Origin: Amylostereum areolatum
Lineage: Eukaryota; Basidiomycota; Agaricomycetes; Russulales; Stereaceae
Assembly (NCBI GenBank): GCA_012932865.1
Contig: SAXG01000012.1
Coordinates: forward strand, 434,001 to 498,000
DNA: 64,000 bases
Direction of reading: 5' to 3'
Shown here: positions 46,899 to 56,614 of the stretch, piece by piece
Position numbering within the stretch: position 1 is the first letter of the stretch
Layout: every line of letters begins with the position of its first letter
Notes under the pieces: model-generated
Told to the model about the DNA's origin: nothing
Databases searched by the model: none
What the model saw: the letters and a program-made list of their open reading frames with translations, nothing else
Made by a program: the position numbers and the translations under genes

Positions 46899-49043
46899 TC
46901 ATCCGTTCGTCCTCCTCCAGGACCCAGCTAGCACCGCTCCCAGTCTCGCGAAGCCCCTCGCCACTCCTACCCGCTGACAGGATATCCGCTCAGCGCACGC
47001 TGGTTGTGTGCTGTTGATAACCTGCCCTATAATCGATGGGAAGATGGCAGCGGTCTTGCTGTCCGATAGACGTTCGACCTGCGGGAGCGGCAAGTTTGAC
47101 ATAGGAACCGAGACAAGTGTAGATTCATCCATCTGCCTCGGAGACAAACTATTGAAGATGCGAGAATTACCGGTATGTGGTCCAGGGCCGATTGTCGAAA
47201 TTGATGGGACTTTCTTGCGACGCGGCGGCAGGGGAGGATTTGGACGAAGGAGCGGAAGGTGGTGTGAAGATGAAACTGAGGTATGACCGGTATGACCGCC
47301 CGCAAGACGTTGAAGGTGAAGGCTAGACCCCGGCAGATAGGGTCTGTTGTCTGGGACGTGGCGGCTTAGGCGAGGGGTAGGCGACTCGGCAACGGAGGGT
47401 GACGGCTTTCTCGGGACCGAAAAGATCCGTCGGGGAGGTGGAGGCGGAGGAGGTAGCACAGGTGCACGGTTCTCCTTTCGTGAGCGGGAGTCCAACAGAT
47501 CGCGCGAAGATGCGAGAGGTCTTGTTTTATCAACAAGTGAGCGACGAGGCAGCCCTCGGGAAAAGGTGGTCTGATCTGAGATTTCTTGGAGAACAGGCTC
47601 CCTCAAAGCGTCCGCCTTCGTCAGTGTAAGGCTGACGCGACTGGCAGTACGCTTGCTGAACCGAGAGGACTTTCTGAGGATACCCTGTGAGCCGTGTGGA
47701 GAACGAGTTGCATTTTCCAACGCAGGAGGGTCCATAGACTTGCTAGCGATGTGAGGTGGCGGTCTAGAATCACTGATAAAATCCTCGAAGACTGGCGAGA
47801 GGGGCGATACCAGCGAGACGAGCCCGTCAGAGACAGTCAGCCTCGGCATAGGCTTGTGTCCGATCGTTTCCAGGACTTGTACAGGGCCTCTCGGTTCAGC
47901 AGGCAGGGCTCTGAAGATGACTTCATCCAAATAGGTAGCTGCACGAAGTCCCTTCGCACGGGGGCGGAGAGGGTGATATTCGCTTTCTGGGTTGGACAGG
48001 TCTTCCGGCGGAACCGTGACGGGAACGTGATTCTGGGTCCCATCGAGAGGCGCCGAGTGATCGGGAAGTGCACTCGAACGCTTCATAGTCGCAGAGACAC
48101 CTGTCCAGGGAACCGGTTGCACCATTCGGGAGCCCGAGTCTATTGATTGACGTATACGGGGTAGACATGCGTTGAGGGAAGCTTCCATCAATGTTGAGGG
48201 AAGCTTCCATCAATGTAGAGAAATAGGGGTGTATAGTTGAAGTGCGGCCATAGGATTCGTCCTTGAAGGGATCATCCTCGAACTGTGGCCTAGTCGTGGC
48301 AGAGAGACGCGAGCAAGCCTGTCGGGATGAGTTAACGCCAGAGGGAGCCTCGACCACAGGCAAGAGGGTCGGAGTTGATACTTGCTTCGAAGGGCATGGA
48401 GATGATGGTGGAGTGACAGGGAGTATAGGTGGGCACGGGTCCTTGACTAACATAATCGAGGAGCAGCTGTCAAGTGTCTGCACAGTGTCAAGTGTATCGG
48501 AGTGGAGAGACGAGTCAATGAGAGAGCTGTCGGTGAGGCTAGGAGACACCGTTCCTGTCTGTAGAAGTTCAGTCCTTTTGGCAGCAAGTACAACCAACGA
48601 AGCTGCGGCACGAGTCATCCGAGTCTGAACAACCTGAAGCAATTCTGCTTCTCTGCTGCATTGTTTAACACATAAGAACTTGTAAAACCGGCGCAAGATG
48701 CTTACACAGAATCGTCGATGCAAAAAGCCCCGCTGACCTTGGACTGGCGCTGAGGGGATGATATAGTTGACTTGCGCCGGGGAGAAAGCGATGCAGGCGA
48801 ACAGGGAACGACAATCGGTCTTCGGCGCCCGCCAGACTTTCTAGGCTTTGGAGAAAGACGACCCAATGATGGAGCAGTGCGGGAGATACTACTTGACGAG
48901 CTTGAAGAAAGAGAGGGCGACATAGAGATGGAGGGAGGAGTGGGCTGCTGCAGATCGGGGGCCGGCGTGGATCGAGGTGTGCGCATCATCACGCGACGTT
49001 CGCGGTGGGTGGGCCCCTTTGGTTTTGGACCAGCCTTAACCAT
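46899..49043 (-). CDS. Long disordered Pro/Ser-rich protein with KEN box, frame-broken by a 22-bp duplication
   Basis: Two exons (49043-48706, 48655-46899). Only one stretch looks folded, a helix after the splice (REAELLQVVQTRMTRAAASL, then VVLAAKRTELLQ). The rest is low-complexity Pro/Ser/Arg with SP/TP sites and a KEN box followed by a proline run (RKENRAPVLPPPPPPP). At 48171-48214 a perfect 22-bp tandem copy shifts the frame: with both copies translation ends about 90 residues later at 47923. With one copy the frame stays open for 690 residues and the total is an exact codon multiple. I do not recognise the family. The KEN box and phospho-site density suggest a cell-cycle-regulated factor, which is inference. 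Confidence 0.6.
48171..48214. repeat. Perfect 22-bp tandem duplication inside a coding exon
   Basis: Two adjacent identical copies of GTTGAGGGAAGCTTCCATCA plus AT (48171-48192 and 48193-48214). Because 22 is not a multiple of three, it breaks the host reading frame. Confidence 0.95.
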
Positions 49044-49438
49044 AGTGAGCTAATAGATGCGAGCGGTGCCAGCGAGCTCGAGAGTGTTGGTAGAGGATGC
49101 GGTGGGTGTGCTGGAACCGCGGCGGGATTCGACCCCGGGATAGATCGATCATCCACGTGACCTTTGGCGCTTATTCGTATCAAGTCTCTTCGAGCCCAAC
49201 AGCCCCACCAACGACATCGACAACGCAAGCCCCGTTCGCAAGGTGCGTCCTCTCGCCCGTATATCACACCAAGCGGCTGTCTGTTACCACGTCACGATGC
49301 TGGACGATGTTTGGGGAGTGAAATCCGGATGGATTCTGATGGATGGACGACGGAGGCACCGGATGGACTTGCAGACTCGTCGCGCGTTTAGTGCTTTTTC
49401 GCTCACTGATTCCTTGCTTTCTTTCTCCAGATCTAACG
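49044..49438 (+). promoter_or_regulatory. RPL13 promoter, CACGTG box and 5'-UTR intron
   Basis: CACGTG lies at 49154-49159. A leader exon ends CGCAAG at 49242, and a probable 5'-UTR intron runs from GTGCGT (49243) to TTTCTCCAG (49430), eight bases before the ATG. Leader introns of this kind are frequent in fungal ribosomal protein genes. The left part also holds the divergent promoter of the disordered-protein gene. Confidence 0.55.
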
Positions 49439-50224
49439 ATGGGTTTTGGTCACAACAACGGTGCGTAGCCGACCCGATCGCCAGGTTCCATCCCGCTGAA
49501 TGCGACTGCAGTTCTCCACGACAACCATTTCCGTAAGGACTGGCAGCGCCGGGTCAAGACCTGGTTTGACCAACCTGGTCGCAAGCTCCGCCGACGCACT
49601 GCACGCAAGGAGAAGGCCGCCAAACTCGGTGTCCGCCCCCTCTCTCTCCTCCGCCCTGCCGTCCACGGCCAAACTGTTCGCTACAACTCCAAGATCCGTG
49701 AGGGCCGTGGCTTCACCCTTTCCGAGCTCAAGGAGGCGGGTATCGGCCGCAAGGAGGCGCGCGGTGTCGGCATCGTCGTAGATCACAGGCGCAGGAACCT
49801 CAGCGTGGAGGGCAAGAACCTCAACGTCGAGCGTCTGAAGGCGTACAAGGCGCGCCTCGTCGTCTTCCCCCGCAAGGCTGGCAAGCCGAAGAAGGGTGAC
49901 TCTTCGGTAATCGTGTCTTTATTTAGGGCGGTCGGACAAGGCGTTGACAAATTTATCAGGCCGAAGACCTTCAGGCTGCGACTACGCGCCAGAGCATCCC
50001 TCTTCCCGCCGCATTCACCCCCGAGGCCCCCCGCAAGATCACCGCCGAAGAGCGCGAATTCGAGGCTTACAAGGCTCTCCGCAATGGCCGCGCTCAACAA
50101 CGACACGAGGGTGCGCGCAAGGCCCGCGCTGCCAAGGTTTGTGTTTGCTACCCCTCGTTTCGTTTGGATATTGATCTTTGTCCGTTTACAGAAGGAGGAG
50201 GAGGAAGCAGCGAAGAAGAAGTAA
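49439..50224 (+). CDS. RPL13: 60S ribosomal protein L13 (eL13)
   Basis: A 208-residue large-subunit protein in four coding exons (49439-49460, 49512-49906, 49960-50136, 50192-50224), exact frame. The start [20 protein letters not shown] and the following [15 protein letters not shown] are near-invariant in the family. Next come [32 protein letters not shown] and [20 protein letters not shown]. It ends with a charged helix ([10 protein letters not shown]). The first coding exon is only 22 nt and sits behind a leader intron. Confidence 0.97.
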
Positions 50225-50421
50225 ACTTACTCACTACATTGCTTTCTTTCTTTGTTTTCCATGCACTTCTTCCTCGCTGTACACATTCAAAATCTGGGTA
50301 CGACGCTATGCACCTAGGCCTACGGCAATACATGCCTCTGTATGCAATCTCAAAGATATCATGAGATACGAAAGATGCCCTGGATATTTGGGCAAGTACA
50401 GGATCAGTGTAAACTAGTGTT

Positions 50422-52224
50422 CTATTTCCTCTTTGCCTCCAGTGCCTCTTGGATCTCTGAGTCGGCGACCATCCGCATAACTTTCAACTGGTTTGCCACC
50501 CCCTTCAGTACACCGCGAACTTCGCCGTTGCCCTCGAAGAACCCAAATTCGGCATAGATGAGGTCCCGCTCCTTGGCAAATTCCTTGACGAGGACGCTGG
50601 CTGCCTTCAAATTGTGTCGAGGAAGGCGCGGGAAGAGGTGATGGGTGACCTGGAGATGCAGACCGCCGTGGAAGAACTCGACGCTTGGGTGACAGATCAC
50701 GTCGGTCGTGGTGCGCAGCTGCCGGTGAGGGAACGATTCTACGGGACCCAGGACGGCGGTTGACATGGAGAAGTGGGACAAGACGATCTGGGCGCGAGGA
50801 AAGGCTGAGCATAAGATTTTGAATGGAGGGATCAACGCAAAAAACTTGCCTGCACATGTAAAGGGCTCGGGACCATGTTGCTCACGAGGAGGTACATGAG
50901 ACCCTTCTGCCAGCTCCCGCACCCGCGAACGACGCCGCCGTACCAATACCACCAGACGACAAGACCGATGACTTCAAGCCACCACGCCCAGCGACCGCCG
51001 CGAGCCTTAGGAGGGGTACGCATCATGCGAAAGAGATGCTCGTAGGTGAGGCGGTAAAGGTTGAAGCGGGCGAGGGACATGACGAGGTAGAAAACGCGGT
51101 GTTGGCAGGCGATCATGACGCGGGAAAAGGCGTCGAAGGTCAGCTCGCGGTTGTAGTAGGTTGAGTAGAGCGAGTGAAAAAAGTCGGAGGTGATGGCGAA
51201 GAAGGGCAGATGTTGAATGTCGGGGTCACTTGAAGGACGTCAGCTGGGGGAGGGTCCGCAGGGGAAAGAGACCCACTGAGAGGGATGGTTGGTAACGACT
51301 GAGGTCGACAATGGTTAAACATATGTTTGCAAAAAGAGGGGGGAGAGATGCATACCATGATGAACATTGTGATTCTGAACGGGCGCGTCAACACGGGGTA
51401 GACGGGAACTACGATGAAGGACTTACATGGACCCACCAGTCGACGCTCAGCCCACCGATCCAATTGGCGAGGAAGATGGATACAATCCGATCCGTTGTCC
51501 AGTCATGGGTCACACCCAGATGACCGAGATCGTGCACGGTAAACACGAGCTGGTGCCAAAGGGCGCCGAGGGCAAACGCGCTGACGAAGTACCACTTGTG
51601 TTGATATGCGACGTAGGATGTGACGGCGCAGGCGATGTATCGAACGATTTCGGGGCCGTAACCGGTGACGTAGCGGGTTTTGTAGAGACCTGCGGCGAGG
51701 ATGCGTTTGTGCAGCTCCTTGTACGCGAGGGAGTGCTGTGTCTGTGTTTTCAGGGACAAAGAAGTCGGTTCTGGTTCCAAACTTTGGAGAGAGGGCCCGG
51801 AGGGAAGCGCAGGGTCGCCTTGCTTGACGAGGAGAATTTGCGAGTCGTAGGGCTTTGGGTGTTCGTCTGTGATCTGGACGGAGGCGTCCTTGTGCCATCG
51901 AAGGTCGCCGTCCGGGCCAACCTTTCTGATCCAACCGGAGTGGATGGGGGGTAGGAGGGGCTGCCAGCCGTCGTCAGAGGTTTGTACGGTGCCGATGGAG
52001 TAGGCGAGCATGCGCTTGAGGGTGTCGTCGGAATGGAAAGCCTCGACTTCATCCGTGGCGTCGCGGCCGACGAAGTGGAGGATGGTGAGCGTTCCTCCTG
52101 GATGGACGGAGAGCCATGACTGGGGTACGCGGATGAGGTTACCTCTGAGAATGAAAAGGACTTCGCCGTTGATAATGCGCTGGGCGACGACGTCGCGAGA
52201 CCAGGAGACGGAGGGAGCACCCAT
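50422..52224 (-). CDS. Cytochrome b5-fused sphingolipid desaturase (delta-8 type)
   Basis: A 527-residue front-end desaturase in five exons, exact frame. The N-terminal cytochrome b5 domain has the haem motif SVHPGGTLTILHFVGRDATD and a second histidine in EAFHSDDTL. The membrane desaturase domain carries three His boxes: HDLGHLG, HNVHH (created by splicing a 19-nt exon, 51374-51356) and the third box QVTHHLFPRLPRHN, whose glutamine replaces the first histidine as in all b5-fused desaturases. The closest functional class is fungal delta-8 sphingolipid desaturase of the glucosylceramide pathway in the ER. A fatty-acid delta-6 activity cannot be excluded by sequence alone. The last intron (50849-50788) starts with GC. 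Confidence 0.88.
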
Positions 52225-52619
52225 GTGAACCTAAGAATTTTTGCGGTCGTGGTGAGGAGGGAGAGGGACTCTGAGCACGACCCCGATGGCGGGCCGACAT
52301 TGCGGCGGGCACTTTCGGGGATAGTTCTTAGCGTATCGAACGACCGAGTCGATATATTTCTGAAGAGCTGCAGCCTTCTGGGCCCGTCCCGTTCATGTCT
52401 ACTTGGGACGATTGTCGACGGAGGATGTCGAGACGGGTCTGGTCACACAATGTGCAGTGTATCAGTTCGGGCAGCGCTGCCGGAGCATCGAACCCAAGAT
52501 GTGTCAGCAAAGGGGTGGTGGACGCGGTCGCGGCGAGGACCCCCATCTCTATCCCGACCTCCATCTTCTCCTCTCAACTCCTTTCCCCCTTCGACGACGA
52601 CGACCGCCACACCGCCGGA

Positions 52620-52672
<53 letters not shown>

Positions 52673-52833
52673 AGACGGCCCATCGACCCGTCATCGCCCC
52701 TCCCCTGTAATACCCCAGCTGACCTTTGGGCGGAAGATAACGATTTATTGGCTTGGCGCGGGAAACGGTCGAACGTTGACGACAGTCTCCGACAGTCCCC
52801 CGCATTGCACATTCGACCTTGAAGCTGCCGCTC
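52225..52833. other. Divergent promoter of desaturase and PAL1
   Basis: This 0.6-kb region between two divergent starts contains a long trinucleotide repeat and no supported gene. Frames that run through the repeat are poly-Asp, poly-Thr or poly-Arg artefacts. Confidence 0.4.
52621..52671. repeat. (ACG)17 microsatellite
   Basis: Seventeen uninterrupted ACG units, with a shorter interrupted run at 52591-52603. It lies about 160 bp upstream of the PAL1 start. Confidence 0.95.
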
Positions 52834-54238
52834 ATGCCCTCCAGGATGCCGCCCGAGTCTCCGTACCATCACCGCGACAACCCGTTCAGCGACGCCGTCG
52901 CCGCCGTTCCGCCCGTGCCCCCCAAAGCATCTCATCATCGTCATCCGACCCGCCCCCAGCACTCAACCTCCACCCGCAACAACAGGGACCCAATCATGGA
53001 CGCCGTCAGGGACACCGTTACCCTCCGCACAACTGATCTTCCCCCTCGCTCTCGCCCCTCCAGAAGCCAGACCGCCGCTACGTCCGTCTTCTTTTCTCCC
53101 TCTCCTTTCACGTACCCCACCCACTCACCTCCCCCCCCTTTCACATCCCCATGCTTAGCCACCCTACCCGTCCCGCTCTCCCTGCTACTCGTTCAGCCTC
53201 TTCCGATTCCGTCCCTCAACCCGACAAGTCAAGGTCCAATGGCCGCTCCAAACCTTCCAAGAAACCGACAGGCTCTATGCACGCAGATGTCATAGACAGG
53301 CTCGATTTCTCGGGCGTAGGCCCCAGTCAGTGTCCTCTCCGATTCTCTTCCTCTTCGTCCGCTCACCCTTCCCCTTCAGTGTTCCATCACGATGGCCCTT
53401 TCGACGCATGTGCTCCCTCCCGCAATCGCCAGCGCCAGAAGGCCCCCATGTACGCTTGGACCGCCGTCAACCCAGAGGACGAACAAGCCTACCGCGACCA
53501 AGAGCGTCGCACCGATCGTCGGGATCACGACTCCCCCTACAGTGCAGCAACCAAAGCCGCATCTCCCTTCACCGAATATTACCCCGAGACGCCCAAGAAG
53601 AAGGTCGATGCGATCGCAGAGGCATGGGGCATCCACGAGCCCGAACCTTACGAGGACTTCTCCGCAGGTGGAGGTAGAGAGTCCGAGATCTCTCGCCCCA
53701 ACACCTACAGTCGCCGCAAGGACGCCCGTCCCCTCGACGACTCCGCTCTACCTACTCGGGCAACATCCCTCCCCCTCAACCGGTTTTCCACCCAGATGAT
53801 CCCGCTGCCGAAGAAGCTTACGCCAGCTACTCTCCTCCGTCGCCCAACGGGGGCGCCAATTTGGGGCGCAACAAGTCCCTGATGCAACGCATCCGCAAGA
53901 TGCGCGATGCGCCCAACGTGCCCGTTGGTTATGACGATACCAACGGTGGAACGACACCGATCTCCCCAGGAGAGGGTGGCCGTGCCTCTCGTCCCACCCA
54001 TCGGGCCCAAAACTCCTTTCTAGGACGCTTTGGCCGAAACGGCGAATCCTCCCTCTCCCCCACCGGTGACGCATTTGTTTATGTCGAAGACCCGAAGATG
54101 AAGGACCTCCCGCAACCGCCCTCGGCGGAGTCCCCTACGGACCGCGACTTGGGATATTTCGACGGAGCGTCGCCCGGACTTGGCCGCAAGACGAGCCTCA
54201 TGCGCAAGGTGCGCGGAGTCGTCAAGGGCGGCAAGTAA
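52834..54238 (+). CDS. PAL1: Pal1 cell morphology protein
   Basis: Pal1 is a membrane-associated adaptor at growing tips and endocytic sites (yeast Pal1, fission yeast pal1). Three exons (52834-53081, 53159-53325, 53380-54238) give about 424 residues. The diagnostic block spans the second splice: DVIDRLDFSGVGP joined to MFHHDGPFDACAPSRNRQRQ, then KAPMYAWTAVNPEDEQAYRD and KKKVDAIAEAWGIHEPEPYE. N-terminal NPF (RDNPFSD) would bind EH-domain endocytic proteins. The frame shifts at 53751 (one base missing); beyond it GRNKSLMQRIRKMRDAPNVP and GLGRKTSLMRKVRGVVKGGK are the conserved basic C-terminal motifs. Confidence 0.9.
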
Positions 54239-54657
54239 ACACCGTCACACGCACAGGACTTGCGCCGATGTCGCACCATACCCATTCCCCCAGCTCCTCA
54301 TCCTCAAGAGACGGCGACCTGGATGCGGAGCTATCGTCCCACTGATTGCCTCTGATACCGTATGACTGTACCTACCTACCGCACGACCATTCCTTTTACG
54401 ATCGGGTTCCTGTTACAAACGTTCATTCATTCAATCGTGACTTTCCACTTTCCTCGTATGCGCCTCTATCTTGATATTGTACTTGCATACACTCCCTGTT
54501 GCTACTGTATCATTTCTCTCTCTCCTCTCACCAGCGGGTGCACCAATCTTTTCGTGTATATGATCCTCCCTCCTGTGCTGAAATCGACTGGGTTTTTTTA
54601 TATTGTACACCTGTATGTCAGTAGTACAAATCTCCGTTCGTGGTCCACGCGCTATAA
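54239..54657. other. Convergent 3' region, PAL1 / HIS7
   Basis: These are the 3' UTRs of two convergent genes. No gene seen. Confidence 0.4.
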
Positions 54658-56416
54658 TCACGCTCTTCTCGCGTTAATACCCGACGATGCCATGGCGTTT
54701 TTGACCTCCTCAATGCCGACCTCTGACCTGTGGAATATCCCCGCCGCCAGTGCCGCCTCGACGCCCGTCTGCTGGAAAACGTCGACGAAATGTTTCGCCT
54801 TGCCTGCACCGCTGCTTGCCACGACTGGGATCCGCACACTCCGTCGCACGAGCTGGATGAGGTCCAAATCGAAGCCGAGTCCTGTGCCGTCGCGATCGAT
54901 GCTGTTCAACAGTATCTCGCCCGCACCGAGCGCTTCGACGCCCTGCGCGAGCTCAACGACGGACAGATCGCGCGTCTCACGACCCCCGGACACGGTGCAT
55001 TGGTACCACCACGTGCGTCCGCGTTCTGCCTCGGGGGCATCTTCGCGAGCGCGCACGACCTCGTTCCGACGCGGCCCGTCGTACGTCGCGTCGACGTATG
55101 CGCGTTTGGGATCGATGGACACAACGACGGCCTGGCGTCCGTAAGCGTGCGCGATGGTCTCGATAGCGCTCGCCCCGTCGCCCTTCCCGCCGTTCGCGCG
55201 CATGCGCTCGACGGCGTGAACAGCTTCGCTACCGATGCTGACCTTGTCCGCCCCCGCACGGAAATATGCGCCGGCGACCTCGAGCGCGCTGCGAGGGGTA
55301 CCGTCGGGGTCGACGGTCGCGCGAATGCCGCCGCCGATGGTGAGCGGGACGAATATGGTCTCCGCCGCGGCGCGTACGACGGCGAGCATAGGCTGGTCTT
55401 GAAGAGGGGAGTGACGGAAGGAAGTGATGTTAAGCAGCGCGAGCTCGTCCGCGCCCTCGGCAAAGTAGCGTGCCGCGAGCGCAACAGGCTTGCCCAGGTT
55501 GCGCACGGCGCCAGCGATGCTCACGGCGAGAGCACCATCGGTGCCGGGGGCGGAGGAAGGAGCTTTTTCACGGACGTCGTACTGGTCGCCCTTGGTCACG
55601 ACGAGATCGCCCCGGTCGTTCGCGCGGACGTCCATACAGGCGATGATTCGTTTTGTGAGGCCGTCCTGAGGTTTGGGATGCAGGGGAACGCGTGGCGTGG
55701 GCGGGGCGCGAGTGCGAGCGGCCTCGGGCTCACGGAGCCAGGCATCCAGCAGTTTGAGGCCGGCTTCGCCTGATTTTTCTGGGTGGAATTGGCAGCCAAA
55801 GACGTTGCCTTTGCGAACGGAGGCGACGAAGATCTCCTGACCGTATTGACAGACGGAGTGCGCCCACTCGGCGGCGTCGGGACGCTTTTCGGGGTCGTAA
55901 ACCGCGCGGTAGGTGTGTACGAAGTAGTAGTGGGAGGCCTCGTTCACGCCCTCATTTGACTTGTGCTCAGAATCAAGCAGCTGTACGGAATTCCAGCCCA
56001 TGTGGGGTACGGATTTATCGTCGTTGGAGAAGGCAGTCGATGGAGCTCGGGATGAGACCCAGACCCGGGATACCACCCTCGGCGGAGGACTGGAAGAGGA
56101 CCTGCATTCCGATGCATATTCCGAAGTAAGGTCTTCCGGACGCGATGTAGGCACGGAGAGGTTCAAGAAAGCCGCGTGCGATGAGACCCTCGACGGCGGT
56201 CTGAAAAGCGCCGACTCCGGGGAATATGAGAGACTGCGAAAGGGCGGCGAATTGTATGAAAAGTGAAGACCGATGGGAAAGAAAGATGGAACGCACGGTG
56301 GCCTTGTCAAAGTCCTCAGGAGAAGAAATCCATTGGAAGGGATGGCCGAGTTTTGTGAGGGTATTTGCGAGGCTCTGGACGTTGCCCGCGCCGTAGTCGA
56401 GGAGGAAGAGGGACAT
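54658..56416 (-). CDS. HIS7: Bifunctional imidazole glycerol phosphate synthase (HisH-HisF)
   Basis: This enzyme catalyses the fifth step of histidine synthesis, using glutamine to convert PRFAR to IGP and AICAR. Two exons (56416-56297, 56233-54658) give about 564 residues. The glutaminase half has FLLDYGAGNVQSLANTL, nucleophile Cys in FGICIGMQVLF, and His/Glu in GCQFHPEKSGEAGLKLLD. The cyclase barrel has RIIACMDVRANDRGDLVVTK, TIGGGIRATVDPDG, GADKVSIGSEAV, ILLNSIDRDGTGLGFDLDLI and VVASSGAGKAKHF. Between LGLIPSSI and NDDKSVPHMGWNS the frame moves by one base near 56037 (one extra base); removing it restores both frame and total length. It is divergent from the serine-pathway gene. Confidence 0.93.
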
Positions 56417-56472
56417 TGTTGAGAATCTTGAGATGAGGAGAGTCGAGCATGGTGGCGACGCATCTTTGCCAT

Positions 56473-56501
56473 TGACTCGGCCGACGACTTGACTCTGACT
56501 C
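56473..56501. promoter_or_regulatory. Three TGACTC Gcn4/Cpc1-type sites in the shared HIS7-SER3 promoter
   Basis: TGACTC occurs at 56473-56478, 56490-56495 and directly adjacent at 56496-56501. TGACTC is the core of the Gcn4/Cpc1 bZIP site that activates amino-acid biosynthesis genes in fungi. Confidence 0.65.
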
Positions 56502-56552
56502 GGCGCCTCGGCGCGTGCATACATCCGGCATACATTGCGTGCTACTTATTCG

Positions 56553-56559
56553 TATATAA
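56553..56559 (+). promoter_or_regulatory. TATA box of the 3-phosphoglycerate dehydrogenase gene
   Basis: TATATAA lies about 55 bp upstream of the ATG and 52 bp downstream of the last TGACTC, the usual geometry for a Gcn4-driven promoter. Confidence 0.55.
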
Positions 56560-56614
56560 GCCATGCGTCCCCTTTCTAGCCCTCGTTCACCTCCCAACTT
56601 TGACCCCGCTCAGC

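Noticed and set aside
49100..49150. tRNA-like B box (GGTCGAATCCC) on the minus strand
   Set aside because: No matching A box, acceptor stem or anticodon arm could be built around it. It lies in the RPL13 promoter.
52395..53036. ORFs with poly-Asp, poly-Arg, poly-Thr and poly-Val runs
   Set aside because: They are created by reading the (ACG)17 microsatellite in different frames. No similarity outside the run.
54730..55773. 347-codon plus ORF opposite HIS7
   Set aside because: Antisense shadow of the highly GC-biased HisF coding frame.
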